This document shows, piece by piece, positions 31,464 through 43,885 of a stretch of 64,000 nucleotides of DNA. How positions within the stretch are numbered: position 1 is the stretch's first letter; each line of letters begins with the position of its first letter. The notes beneath the pieces were generated by a model. The model saw nothing but the letters and a program-made list of their open reading frames with translations, had not been told where the DNA came from and did not search any database. Source of the DNA: Antitrichia curtipendula. Taxonomy: Eukaryota; Streptophyta; Bryopsida; Hypnales; Leucodontaceae. Made by a program: the position numbers and the translations under genes. The stretch is taken from contig OX579638.1 in the NCBI GenBank assembly GCA_951230915.1, positions 23,950,696-24,014,695 of the forward strand, read 5' to 3'.

Positions 31464-34397
31464 TCACTTGACAGCTACTGGCGTTTCACCAGACTTGCTT
31501 TGGTCAGAAACAATTCCAACTCTTTTGAAGTAGTCCTTCTCCTGCAAGCTCAAGCAAGAAGTATCAGATCCTCCAGAGGCTGGTGGCTTTGTGCTTCTCA
31601 CATGACCGTAATAATCCAGAGCCAAATATGAAGCTTATAGTAGCAGTGTTAGCACCAATTTCTTCTATCCATGACGCAGTTACTTCATTAAAATCTCAAA
31701 CAAGGGGCTTACCAACATCATTTTATACAATTCGAGCAAAGAACTCCGCTCAATCTTGGTGCTGGAATATGCCTCCACCTTGTCCATGGCCTGGTCAAAG
31801 TCACGGCAAGTCATTTTCTAGTAATATAAAACTGTCACTGAAGATATTGAGAAGCACTTGGATAAATATAAATGATCATAGCTGCTAAACCTTAAGGATA
31901 ACATATCACATATGTATCAAATTAATGGTTGACGCTTCTCATTTAAAGATGTCTATTAGTACTTCAACTTGGGTGAAGGTATGTTACCTCAATCCATTTT
32001 AAAAATTTCGGTCGATCTGCTGTGATGTTGACGCCTCTAATTCCGCTAAATGCGACTTCAAATCTTTCGATGAAAGGAGCATACGCGATATCCACCTGAT
32101 AGGAGGGCAAAAAAAATTCAATTTCAAATAAACAATAGAATGAAGTTAATTCTATGCTGCACTTCAAAATTCAAAATTGACGGGAAAAGAATTCAACTCA
32201 CTAGTCCGAAATTTCCCAAAAGAAACGGCCCTTCGCTTGAGAATTTTGAAAGGGCGTTTTCCAGGTAATCGAACGCAGGAGCTGCACAAGCAAATGATTG
32301 ACATGGATATGATAAGTGAGCAGGACCGTTGCATTTCAATTACCTTTACAATCAGCACCTGCGTCCGTGCTGTCAATTTTAGGAGGGGAGATACAGACAA
32401 GAAACAATATCATGTTTTCAGATGCGGAGGAGGACTTGACGTCAGGTCCCATACCTACAACTGTACCGATCTCATCTGGAGTAGAATTCTTCATGCTTAA
32501 TCCTGTGAAGCCTACTTTGTTAAAAGTATCGGTATACTCTAAAAGCTCTGCAGCTGCCTGTTTCTTGATCTCTTCCTGCTCGCGTTTCACGTTAACAATC
32601 ATACCATCAAAACTAAACACTGCTAGCTCCATAAAGATGCCCAGAAACCCGCAGAAGTAAAAATAACGACAAAGTTAGGTGTCGCAGATTGCTTACAGTG
32701 GGTGCAAGTTTCGGCCCGCGAAAGTGCTCATCTAAGTAATTAAGCAAATCCATACTCTCGCCAATCACTTTACCATCGTGCTCCAGAGCTGGAACCTGAA
32801 ACACTCCAGCCACATATTACTAAGTAAGCAATGAAACATTCTGATGACGAGTGTGAAGTTCTCTAATAGGAGGACCGATATCCTGGATCGAGTTACTGAA
32901 CACGATCAAAAACAAATAACGAAGAAACCAAGGATGCCATCCTTACTTTTCCAGCGGGGTAAACCTTCTCTTTAAACCATACGGGCTTATCTGAAAGACT
33001 AATTTCTACGCACTCGATTTCATCCAGACCCTGCACCCATCAACCGAATTAGAAATGGAAATTTCAAAATTTTGTCAGACAAGTAACGAAGCGACTCCAA
33101 CGAAAAGCATGACGCACAAGGCCCCTGATATCTTAAACATAGGAATGATATTAGTTATTAATTAAAGTGCCGACTTTGACCCAAGCACATGCCAGTTACA
33201 GTATATTCAAGTCGTGTACGTGATTCACATAACAAGGGATATCGTGTCACGATTTGATTATCAGAACTAATCAGGCAATTTAACGATGAAGAAATAACTC
33301 TACTATTTTCATCATCTATTCCACTTCTATAATGAAAGAGAGACGATGCCAATTACCTTGTATTTTACAGCAACCCAGACTCGTTGTGCGTAAGGGCATT
33401 TGGAGCTGAAGTACAGCCTACATTCAATTCCCCATTAGAGGATTAAACTCTCCAAACAGACAACAAATCACGCTCATCCCAGAATACTTCCGGCAAAAGA
33501 GATTTAACCATGCAACTAAAGATTGCCTTTGTCAATAGTCCTTATCAAAAACTGCTGGCACATGTTTACAAATACAGGTAATTACAAAGTCGTGACAAAA
33601 GAAGAGAAGCGCACACCTAGTCGTACCGTCGAAAAGAGTCGGACTTGGGGATTTGGAATCAAGAATTCCACTGTTCTCGAAGCTGCAATTTGTCAAAATG
33701 AGACATCGAAGAGCACACAATAACAGTCGAAACGAAAATCAATTGATCATTTGGTGCCATCAACAAGATCATCACAAATACGAAGTTGAATTTAACACGC
33801 TTTAAAATCTACCTGGATGCCACAATGCGCGTAAACTTTCTTCCGGAATGTTTACTTAACCACGATTCCCTGGCTGAAAGAGATGAACAACGTCTCCCAA
33901 TCTTCTCACAGGATGGCGAAATGTGAATTCTCGAAGCATCCAGTGATTGTATGCTGCTTCGACACATCACAGCCAATGAAATTGAGTATTCTAACACACA
34001 TCCTCAATAATGACAGTATCCTCCATTCATTTTTCAAAAATAACAAAGTGCTTCATGACGTAATTTGCAACAGAACCGCGACCATGACAGTCCGTCAGCC
34101 CTCTGAAAATATAATTTGAATAATAATTCACCACTTCAAATCAATTTGCACATTCCTGTGACACAGAAATGTATGACAAACCTTCATTCGACAGACACCG
34201 AGAGTTTCAACACCACCGGGAACATTCCATTCTTTCAATTCTTGATTTTAACCGAAAAGAAAACCTAATCCAGATGCCGCGTCAAGAAAAACAGCAGAAA
34301 ATATGAGAGACGAGGCTTACGCGCGCGGATGGTGAAAGGGACTGGCCGCGACGGGAACAGAATTCAATACACGAGGAAATGACATTAGCGTCGCCAT
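31464..34397 (-). CDS. Lambda-class glutathione S-transferase, putatively plastid-targeted
   Basis: Ten exons encode 279 aa. In transcription order they are 34321-34397, 33617-33682, 33357-33417, 32947-33030, 32697-32795, 32467-32575, 32202-32281, 31988-32095, 31713-31790 and 31464-31541, all GT-AG and in phase. The first 40 residues (MATLMSFPRVLNSV...) are rich in Ser, Val and Pro and look like a transit peptide. The thioredoxin-fold N-domain has LFDGTTRLYFSSKCPYAQRV; Cys55 in CPYA is the catalytic cysteine typical of lambda GSTs, replacing the Ser of phi and tau classes. VPALEHDGKVIGESMDLL is the glutathione gamma-Glu site. LVDIAYAPFIERF marks the C-terminal domain. Lambda GSTs act mainly as deglutathionylating thiol transferases on small molecules such as flavonoids. 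The final exon (EKDYFKRVGI...) is less conserved and less certain. The gene is head-to-head with the LENG1-like gene, with starts 0.8 kb apart. Confidence 0.9.
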
Positions 34398-35212
34398 GGC
34401 TAAGAATCTCCGGAAACTCCTGTTGGCGACGGAGCTGCAATTGCTTGTCGAAATTTTTTTAAGCAAATTTCAATTGCTAAATTAGTCGAGAATTTTGGTG
34501 TTGCTGAATTGCCAAGCCCGCCATAGCCAGCCACGCTCAAGCTCTCCTCTGAGGACACGCGCGGATGAATGTCATCGAGTAAGCAAGGAAATTCCTAGAT
34601 ATGTGGATGATAAAGTGTTTCAGGAATGGTTGTTAGTTGGCGTGATCCCTACTTTTACTTTTCATCCACTTTCTCCTAGGAGATTGTATGAAGTTGATGA
34701 GAAACGGACGACGGGAGCTCGGTGAACGAATAAGTATTACTTGATTTGCCTTGGTGGGCTTCTTTAGAAATTTCTTGTGGACAGAAGGATTTTTAGTTTC
34801 TGCCTATGATCGTTTTTCTTTTATTGACAGAATTGGATTGGAGTTTGCACTATTTTTTTACGAGTAGAGAGACCAATTCTTGGGAGATTTTTTGATATTA
34901 GGGTTACTTGCTGTTCGAATGCTTCGTCTGTTGTGATGGAACTGAGAGAGTACGCTCTGCGTTGATCGTTTTAGGAGATATGCGGGCGCTTAGGTTTCGA
35001 ATCAGAGTGTTGAGAATTGTTTCTTTGATTAAGAGAGTGCAGTTTCCGTTTCACAGGAAACAGACCGTCGATTTTAGGACTTTGTGCTTGGAAGGCTTGT
35101 TTGTAAAGCCTTGTGTATTCGATGGAACTTAATAAGTAGGCCCTATGTTGATCATTTTGAGAGAGATATGATCTTTTAGATTGAGAACCAGAGCGCATAG
35201 AATCTTTTCGTG
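34398..35212. promoter_or_regulatory. Divergent promoter region, GST and LENG1-like genes
   Basis: An 815-bp interval between two divergent start codons. It must contain both promoters and 5' UTRs. Short ORFs here have no recognisable protein features. Confidence 0.4.
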
Positions 35213-36753
35213 ATGGGAGGCCATGGTGGTCTCAACATTCTGCCGCAGAAGCGGTGGAACGTGTACAATTTCGACAACCGGGAGAAGGTGAAGCGGGACG
35301 AGGAAGAGGCGGCTCGTCAGGAGGCGATCGAGAAGCAGCAAGATCGACAACGAGAAGCCGAATCTCGTCTGGAGAAGCTGCGCGAAGCCGCTCAAGCGAA
35401 GAAGCGGGATCCTCTTGAATTACGAATTAGCGAAGGAGCAGAGCAGACACTGCCAGAAATTGTACGAGAGGATGAGGATGCCGAGGCTCTTGTCGAAGCT
35501 GGTCGACCACAACATTTCAACTTGTTTGAAATTGCTAGTACTGATCCAAGTGAGAAAGCCAAGGGCAGTAAGGATTGGATAAACGACCTGAAAGTGCACA
35601 GTAGAGGAGGTCTCGACAAGCAGGACATTCGCGAGCTCAAAAAGATGGAAAAGGCGGTCCGTGCACCTGAAGATGAAGGATACGAATTCGGTTCTGGGTT
35701 GGTTGGAAAGAGTGGGAAGAAACCTTGGTACTCGACCAAACGCTTCATGGTCGACAGAACGAGTGACCAATCTGAGAGAGCGCGCAAAAGAAGGTCAAAC
35801 AGTCCTGGTACAGTACGCCTTATTCACCGCTTCAATTAGGGTTTTGCCTCAGATTTGCATTCAATAGTCTCCTTCGCAGCATTAGGTTTTCGACTTTAGA
35901 TTCCTAGATCCATTGTTATCTATCTTTTCCAATGCATACCTTGAAACTCCCACCTTATTGATTTCATCCCGTCAGAGTATAGCTTCTAACTTGTAAGATA
36001 CCAAGGCACAGACGTGTTGTCTAAACTAGAGGATACTATTTGCGTCACTGTTAACATGTTAATCAATATGTAGGAGTGATTCTTGCGAGATCTCTATACA
36101 GCTGTGGAGAGATCTTTAGGTACCAGATCCAAATCTGTTGAGATCAACTTTTATCACTATGAATTTCTTCTGCAACTCCAAAGTGGGAGTTTGCAGACTA
36201 CTATACGTGACAGTACACAACCCCATCTCCATTCCGTCAAAGATCAGTCATAGACAGTTTGCCAAGTCCTGCGAACACCTTCCTCTAATAAGTCCCACAA
36301 GTGTACGAATAGATGAGTTGCTGTTGGTCAGTGTTCGAAACGGCTCAGTTCCCCTAACAGTTTTAATATCCTTTACGTTATACTTGACATACCTATTGCT
36401 CTACCCTCCCGAATCATCCCACGTTTTCGAAAGGAGAAATTTTTTTAATTTTTTTCCTGTATGCTGATAGACTGATATCTTGGGATGCAGACGAGGAAAG
36501 ACCCGAGAAGCGAAGCAGGAGAAAGGAAGAGAATAGTGAGAAGCATGCCAAGAGGAAAGAGAAGAAGGCAAAGCCTGGACGCAAGACGATAGAAGAGTTA
36601 AGAGCGGAGAGAGTGCAACGAGAGCAGCAGGAAAGGGATAAAGCTCGCAAGGTGGTGATCGCCAGCAGGAAAATGAATGGTGACAATGGGTATGGCAATG
36701 TCAACCCAAGCGGTCGCCCATACTACCATCAAAGCTTCGGCAATGCGAGGTAA
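35213..36753 (+). CDS. LENG1-like protein with N-terminal Cir_N/Cwc25-type domain
   Basis: Two exons, 35213-35807 and 36491-36753, joined in phase 1, encode 285 aa. The start is the first ATG in frame; a GTG one codon upstream is ignored. The N-terminus MGGHGGLNILPQKRWNVYN followed by a charged helical run is the Cir_N signature found in CIR, CWC25 and leukocyte-receptor-cluster-1 (LENG1) proteins. The middle is highly charged coiled coil, with a conserved-looking DPLELR block and a KKPWYS motif near 180. The C-terminal exon is Arg/Lys/Glu-rich with KHAKRKEKK and a Gly/Asn/Tyr tail. Relatives are nuclear and several are linked to spliceosomes; for this plant member the role is inferred only. 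Charge pattern and domain order match full-length homologues, so the gene looks intact. Confidence 0.88.
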
Positions 36754-36963
36754 CGCAGTTGTAATTCCAGGGTAGCTGAGGGTAACAATGCTCGCACCTT
36801 TGCTTGCAATTGGAACTGGGGGCTTTGTTGTAAAGATGGCAGGAGCGACACCTAAGGCGGGCTCTGTACTGTACATATTGTGACTCCTTAACGCCTCAAT
36901 CCTTTTTATGGTTTGGTTACAAAAACAATCAAGACTGCAACCAATCGTAATGCGCCACAACTG

Positions 36964-37075
36964 TATTGGACATTGTGTCGTAATTAATCTCGTACTTTCT
37001 CCTGCTGGTTGGAATGTATTGGACATTGTGCTGTAATTAATCTCCTACTTTCTCCTGCTGATTGGAAAGAATGTA
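36964..37075. repeat. Tandem duplication of about 55 bp downstream of LENG1-like gene
   Basis: Two adjacent copies of a unit starting TATTGGACATTGTG and containing TAATTAATCTC and TTTCTCCTGCTG. It probably lies in the 3' flank. Confidence 0.8.
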
Positions 37076-37504
37076 GCGTACTGCACAAAAATGGGCCCAT
37101 GATAAAAAAATAAAAAAATGGATCAGCTCCCTTGAAGAAAACTCCTTGAAGAATCTTGTAAGTTTACTCCCTAAGAGTGTTTTTTGAGCAATATTTTGCT
37201 TCTATATCAATACAATTTTTGTTTTAGGGAATGTTGGATTGTATCTTTTCTTTTTGGATGATAGTACATTCTTTTGGATGAATAATTCATTAGTAGAAAA
37301 ACATGTCTTATGTATCTACAATGATGGAAAAGTGTCCACAATGATTGCATATGAATCATTGTGGATAGTCATTTAGGACATGTTTTCTTCTAGTGATTTA
37401 AGCTTCATCTACATCTTTTACATTCATTCATTTATATTGATGTAAACAACCACATCACTCCAACAAAAGATTGTTATGCAACGAATCTTAGCTTACATCA
37501 GTGG

Positions 37505-38282
37505 AAGAAATTTCACAAACTTTGACCGTGTAGATTGCAAGATACTTGTGTTTCAAGTGAAGGAAACAAATTTTTTTGCACCTTGCTCAACTACAATTTT
37601 TGCTTTTGAACTTTCATAACTTATAATTTTTTCTCTATCAATTTTGAATTTCTAATTTTATATGATAAAGAGTTGAGTTGAGAATCTAGGAATTTAAAAA
37701 AAAAAAAATTTCATTTAGTTTTCATTTATGAAAAATTGTTAAGTAGAAGTAGGTCCAAGATTGAAAGAAAATCTAAATTGTTAATAGCTTTAAGATGGAA
37801 TTAAAATATACTAATTTCAATGGTGAGATTGTTCTAGAAAAAGATCTTAACCTTGTAGAACTTTTTTCTTTTAAATTGTAAAAATTGAGGTCAAAAATGA
37901 ATCCTACAAGTTACTTTTTAAAAAAGGTTCTCTAATTGCCCGAAAAACAAGATTGTCCATAACTTTCACATAACAAATCCAAATGAAATAAGTCAAACCT
38001 TTTCATGTACATATAATATAATCTCTAAATTTTATTTATTTTTAAAATTCCTTTAAGGTTTTTTGAAGGTTTTTTTCTGCCCGCCGAACTAATAAAATGG
38101 CTTTTTGTGCCATAACTTTTACTCCCGGGCTCCGGTTGAAATAAAATTATATTTTTGGAAAGCTAGGATGTTTTTCTATCTTTACATAAAAATTCAAAAA
38201 ATTACAACAAATATTGAGACCGTAGGAGCTTGCCCAAAATCCATTTTGTCCCTTGAAGGAACAATTGAACTTTAGGGGTTAA
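37505..38282. repeat. Dispersed repeat B, copy 2
   Basis: This is the second member of the pair described at 30160-30928, in the same orientation and collinear throughout with scattered small indels. Confidence 0.7.
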
Positions 38283-38736
38283 TATTCTAAAGTCAAGAAG
38301 TCACTCATGTAACAAGATGTGTTTGCGCACGATAAAAGCTTTCATTGACTAAAAATTTGCTTTATGGCTTTTAGCCTCTAATCTAAAGAAGCCTAAGATA
38401 GAGGCTATGTGATAGAGCCCATAGCCTTTTTTGTAACTGAAAGTGATCAGTGCATAAATTTTGGTCAACTTGAGAAATTTAATTTAAAAAATAAATTTAA
38501 AAATATAAATCTTTCACATTTTCTATAAAAGTCTTTAGTTTTGTAAGAAGAAGTTTTGATTGTTCTCCAAGAAAATTCCCATCTCTTCCTAATACTTAAA
38601 ATCTTCACTATATCCAAATGAACCCAAAATCATAGACAACAACCTTCCAGAGTAGAGAGGAAGAACTTCATCAAATAGTTTTCCAATCACTCATAAAGAG
38701 AGCAATCATTAATGAACAAAAGTAATCAAATGTTAC

Positions 38737-39122
38737 TAGTTGGATAGAGACACTTGAACGCAAACAGCTTGAAAATAACCTCAACCGAGAAAGAACCACG
38801 ATCAACGAAGTCTCTATTAAAGAAATAGGGATTCTCCTCTGACGGAAGACCATTCAGCTTGAAGATGTTAAGCAAATCATAGTACTGCATAGAATCGTTA
38901 AACATTAAAGTTAGATAATGAGGCAAACATTTAATTAATGATGAAGTAACCAATGCAAACCTTAAAGAATTGTGATTTCAAGAAGAAATTCTTAGTATAC
39001 TTGTCCATGAATATCACCACAAACAGTAAAATGTCCTTAAGTTTGTTAGGGACAGTAATGTCAACCAAGGCGGGCGTTGCTAACAAAATCTCCCACATTT
39101 GCATCAAAATTTGAAAAGCGTA
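38737..39122 (-). pseudogene. Fragment of a PP5-type serine/threonine phosphatase gene, frameshifted
   Basis: Two pieces of the phosphatase catalytic domain lie in order on the minus strand. The first (about 39122-39001) reads PALVDITVP, then needs a frame shift to reach HFTVCGDIHGQ, which carries the GDxHG metal motif. It ends at a plausible GTATAC donor. The second (38884-38737) starts after a TATGCAG acceptor and reads [19 protein letters not shown], then [12 protein letters not shown], where the first Gly of the usual GDFVDRG metal motif is Arg. It ends before a GTAACA donor. The retained intron points to a genomic duplication, not a retrocopy. Flanking exons of the family are not found nearby. 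The fragment is inactive as read. Confidence 0.8.
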
Positions 39123-41524
39123 CATGTAGAAAACCATAGTAAGAACAATACAAATACTGAATGTGATAGAAGTCAACCAAAGAAATTGTTCAAAATTTAC
39201 AAGCAACAAAACCATGATTCAAACACAATAGACCTCAAGCACATCTATAGTACATTTCCACTATTCTCATTGCATTTGAATGAAGAAAAATTGAAAAAAA
39301 TTAAGAAATTATTTTCTTTTAAAAAGATAAGAAAAAAGTTGCTTGAGGTGTGCTTGAGGTCTACTTCAAGCACACCTCAAGCACATTTTCACTACTTACA
39401 TTACCTTGGATTAAAAAAAATCTTGAATTGAAATCTTTTATGAAAAAAATAAAAAAATCATTCCAAGGCAATGTCAATTTTAATTAATTATAATTACAAA
39501 TCTTCTTTGTCATTGTCTTTTTTATTTTTTGGAAACAAATGAAATAAATCCCATTGCAAAGAGACCAACATTGCTTACAACATTGTACTTCATTGTGTTC
39601 CTTCCTACCCTTTTTTTTCCTTGAAATATATGGATAATTTCCATTGATAACAAAAACAATACACAACAACCAAAGGAACCTTCCTACTTCCTTTTATCGC
39701 CTCGACAATCCGGCAAAATCTAAAGTCCAACATCGCCTTGGGCAGAGAATAAACATACAAAGTCAACAACTTCCGAGGACGGGGTCCTGTTATTTGCGGA
39801 GGCATTTTTGCCATGACCGGTCACTTTTTGTTTTTCTCCAGGCTCGCAGTGGCCCACCTTTTCTTGGCCGGACCCGCCCAAGCGCCGGGGCAGGAGCTTG
39901 GTTGTGAATGGGTGGCGATGCTCTAACTAAGTTGATTGTGGGTGCTCTGGTTGAAGTATGTTGGCGAAAACACTAATCCTATGACCTAATCGACGCCAGC
40001 TGGCACCTGCAAGTTAGACTCAAGCACCAACTTGGCGAATTGGTTACCTTTTTTACCCTAACTTAACATTATTCACCTTTGTTAGGGGAGTCCCTTTTGC
40101 TCCCCCCAAAAGCAGAGCTCCCAAGCCTCGTGACTTACTAAATCTAGGCAGCTAGGCAAGCAAAGTCACGCAATAGCCAATTGTAGGTGCATCTGATTAT
40201 AACTTAACTCCCTCTATGTATATAGGGGGGAATAATACCTCTAGCTTGAGGGTTGAGAAAAAGTTGGTTAACAATGTTATGAAATTTATTATAGTCATTT
40301 TGCCACACTCAATTGACAAGTGCAATCTGGCACCACAACGCCAAAAAAAAAAGCCCTGTTTCTATGTTCCTTGTCCAACAGTGATGAAATTGCTGGCCAA
40401 ATTTCATCAAAATTTCGAAGAGCAAGCTTTCTTCCCATTGCAGTGTCCATTTTTGGGCACGTCATAGTTCACAACCTTATAATTTTAAATTTCTCTTAAT
40501 TTCTACATGAGTTCAAGGATTTGTAAGATCTACTTCGGGATTGAAAGATATATACTAAAAAGCTTGACACATAGGATCATAAACAAAGTAACCAACTAGT
40601 CATGGTGAAAGTTCAAGATGCTTCAAACGTAATACCATTACAGTTAATCTAGATTAAATTTTACCCATTTAGAATATTGACTGACGTCAAGAAAACTCAC
40701 TGACTGACCTTGCATGGTTTGGAAAAGCCTTAGGATCTCAATTCCTACAGAAAATTTTGATATCAAATTGTGAGCAGCCCGAAGGCCACTATGATCAAAT
40801 TTGCATCAGCTGGTATAGTGGTATCCCATTTCAGATACGTCCATGATTCAACGAGCATTAATTTCAGCTCACGCTCAAATTCTCCCACCTTGCATTTCGA
40901 ATAGGGGAGTTATGTTTCCGTTTCACACTAGAAGAATGCCAAGGTTAGGGTTTGGAGAGGTTGTGCAATTTTTGACCTTCAACAACCAACTCTTTCGACT
41001 TCTCAAAAACATGAACACACAGGTTTGGAAGCATTCTCACACCTTGCCCATAGGGTTAGCATCATGTATTTAGTTTCTTAAGTACTTGATGAGACCCAAT
41101 CTTTCTCTAAACTTTGAAGTTGTTATAGATAGAAACACATTTTCTTCGTTCTAATTAGAAGTAGATGATGTCTTCATTTAGGGCCTCAAACTTTTGTAAC
41201 CCCTCATCCTCATTATAAAATTCAAAAAGCAAAGAAAATCTAACCCTTAAATACACCATAGAAGCACATCAGAAAAATTTCAGTATATTTTAGGACGAAG
41301 ACTTAAAGCTATAAGGGGAGGGACCCTCCAAACCTGTAAATTCACTGCAACGTGGTCTCGGGACAATTTTGCAGGGCCCATGGCATTCATTGCAGGGATA
41401 CGATTTGCAACAATGCAGATCTACCATTGAAGGAGTCACCAGATCGCAATCGATCACAAATCTTTGGCAAGAAGTGAACAACTAATTCAATTTCACAAGT
41501 TCCGGACGATTGTAGAAACAATGC
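39123..41524. other. Intergenic DNA without a supported gene
   Basis: This holds a GC-richer patch near 39830-39930 with an overlapping pair of short ORFs on both strands (about 39605-39907) that I cannot assign. Another unassigned minus-strand ORF at 41290-41481 has a Cys cluster (CCKSYPCNECHGPC). The rest is AT-rich. Confidence 0.4.
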
Positions 41525-42102
41525 TTACAGACTGACTGCAGCCAAAATGCCACTGGCATGAAGAGAGGACTTTGACAACATGGCTACAGTGTTCTGAGCA
41601 TTTTCCTCCTCCAAATCTGAAGTTGATCCTACATATAAATCTAGTTGAAAGCTCCGCAATCCGGCATCCAAAGAGTATGAAGAACCCACCAGATCACAGA
41701 CATGTGAACGGTAACTGCCAAGAGAGAGAAACATCTCTATCAAGAGAGAGGCACAGTCGATACATCACAAGACAGACGTACCTCCGCTCGATAGAAACTT
41801 TTATTTCTGAAAATCGTGAATATCAAGCATATAAGGATCTGAATGCAATACAAACCAACAACAAACATGGACTAAAAATCGCCATTCATTTTAGACATGA
41901 CTATCTCGACATGGCATCTAGACAATACCTTCTTAGGTGTATTGAGCTAGTCCCTTATTTGACACCTAAAAAGATCGCACAACACATTTGCCAGAAGAGA
42001 AATGAATTCAACAAAAAGGGTATCACGAGAACAGTACCAGCCATAGATGCTAGAAGCTTAGAGTGTCAAGAAATCTTTATGTTGAGCCAAATTCATCGAT
42101 AG
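41525..42102. other. Unassigned exon-like segment (minus) overlapping a 176-aa ORF (plus)
   Basis: On the minus strand, a segment from about 41720 to 41532 is flanked by a good acceptor (CTCTTGGCAG) and a donor (TCT|GTAAGC). It encodes a mixed-composition peptide containing SHVCDLVGSSYSLDAGL. On the plus strand, 41572-42102 is open for 176 codons and ends KKIAQHICQKRNEF...MLSQIHR, which is long for such AT-rich DNA. I recognise neither product, and they overlap in opposite orientations, so at most one is likely real there. It may be a captured gene fragment or part of an unrecognised transposon. Confidence 0.3.
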
Positions 42103-42800
42103 AGTTTTTTCATATATACAAAGAGGGTTTTTTTGTAAGTTTATGTCATGTAAACTCTAATGTTGCTTGTGAGCATGCTAGATCACTGGACGTACCAGTA
42201 AGCATAGGTGCTTTTTACAGTGAACAAAGAAATATTATGTGAATTAAAGAAAAAAATTTATAAATGTGTATAGGCTAAATTATTTTGCTGCTTCAAATGT
42301 TTTTTATTGTATACGTGGTCTCTATTATGCTTGACGTTTGCAAACCAACATTAAGAATTCGGCGGTGGAGATGCCATCCAAAAAGTAGGAAATCAGATCA
42401 ACAATTGTTAAATGTCAAGATCAAGTGCAAAGTAAAAATAAAGGAATTAAACTAACACATATTCATTAAGAAAGAGTCAAATAAAAAATATATAAATAAA
42501 CTAAAAGTTACTCAATAAAAAAATAATTTAAAAAAATATATTGAACTGAAAATTTTAAAAGTCGTGGTTCTCTTTGCTTAAAGAACATGCAGCAACCATT
42601 CAGGAAGGTATAATGAAGTTGGTTTTAGACACAAGTATTTAAAGAAGTCTTGCTGAATGTACAAGACCTTACAATATGCATTTTGTACCTTAAATTTTGC
42701 TCTTAAAGAATCCCTTTGCCTTGTAGTGCCTTCTATGTTGCTGTTGAATAGGTTGTTCGTGTTAGAACATCTTACCATTCCTCTAAACCAAGTTAGAGGA

Positions 42801-42873
42801 AACCAAATTGTAAAGTTTGAAGTTCGAAACCAAATTGTAAAGTTTGAAGTTCGAAACCAAATTCAAAGTTCGA
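42801..42873. repeat. 27-bp tandem repeat, about 2.7 copies
   Basis: Units at 42801-42827 and 42828-42854 are identical and a shortened third copy follows to about 42873. Each unit contains AACCAAATTGTAAAG and GTTCGA. Confidence 0.92.
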
Positions 42874-43083
42874 AAGTCAAACTATAATACACATGGAAGA
42901 AACCAAATTCACAAAACTGACGGATGACAAAGAAGATGTCTAGAAATAGCGACACACTCCATTTGTATTATTAGGGTTTCACACAAAAAACCAAACAATC
43001 TTTGTACTAACCCTGAAGTACAAAATTTACTTTCAATCCGAACAACCTACAAGCTACCCCTCAACTAGTCCACCATTTAAGGC

Positions 43084-43885
43084 CTAAAACGCATCTAGTA
43101 CCTCAAGGGCCTTCATAGTAAATGGTTGCACGAAAGCTAGTACATTTGGTACACCAGGATTCGGGTGCTCCCCTGCAACCAAAACTAACTGCAACATCCT
43201 CTCCTCCTCTTCAAGTAATGCCCTAGCCAATCTCTCCGCTCCAGATCCACCTTCCACAGTAGGATAATGAGCCAAACTGATGGTCCCATTTGTCCCTATC
43301 GGGTGAAAATGCGAAGCACCGCCAGCTCCTCCCGACGGCCCACCTCCGATGCCCTGACCACCACCAGAAGTAGGAAACCCATTGCTACTGTAGCGCAAGC
43401 CCTCCCAGTAATGGCTATGTAGGTCTTTCAGACAATCCAACTTATACGGGCTCAAAAATACATCGACATTTGTAACATCCGAAAACTCCTCGGTCAAAAA
43501 GGCCTAATGAGGAAAGGTAGGTAAGATCGCATCACCTTCTACAATTATAGTTGCTCGTAAGGCATGTGAAAAGTTAAAATAACCGATGCCAGACAGGCCA
43601 CCTGGAGCGTTCAAACAAATCTCATGACGAGGCTGATGAGGAAGATGCATGGTACCCTGACAAGGGACAAAACGATGAGCTTGCCGTGGTCGTGAAGTCC
43701 CGAGCAGCATCACCTCAATCTTTGTCAAAGGATCATATTGCAAAAAAACACAGAAGTGTCTTCGAATTTGTTTGGGGTTTGTGAATGACCCCACATCCAC
43801 CATCTGCAAAGGACCAAGCCCAGCGGCAGATTTTGTAGGAGAAGGGTCGTTAAGTACTGCTGGATCACTATCCCAACAAGATACA
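43084..43885 (-). pseudogene. Unrecognised ORF interrupted by one in-frame stop
   Basis: A single minus-strand frame is open from about 43885 to 43084 except for a TAG at 43506-43504. The first part reads like a folded domain (RRHFCVFLQYDPLTKIEV, then APGGLSGIGYFNFSHALRA). The second has a Gly-rich spacer (TSGGGQGIGGGPSGGAGG) and an acidic helix (LARALLEEEERML). It is more GC-rich than its surroundings. I do not recognise a family. Its position next to transposons suggests a mobile-element or captured-gene origin. Confidence 0.45.

Noticed and set aside
32177..32660. Plus-strand ORFs of 107 and 114 codons
   Set aside because: They are antisense to GST exons whose splice sites, phase and motifs are well supported.
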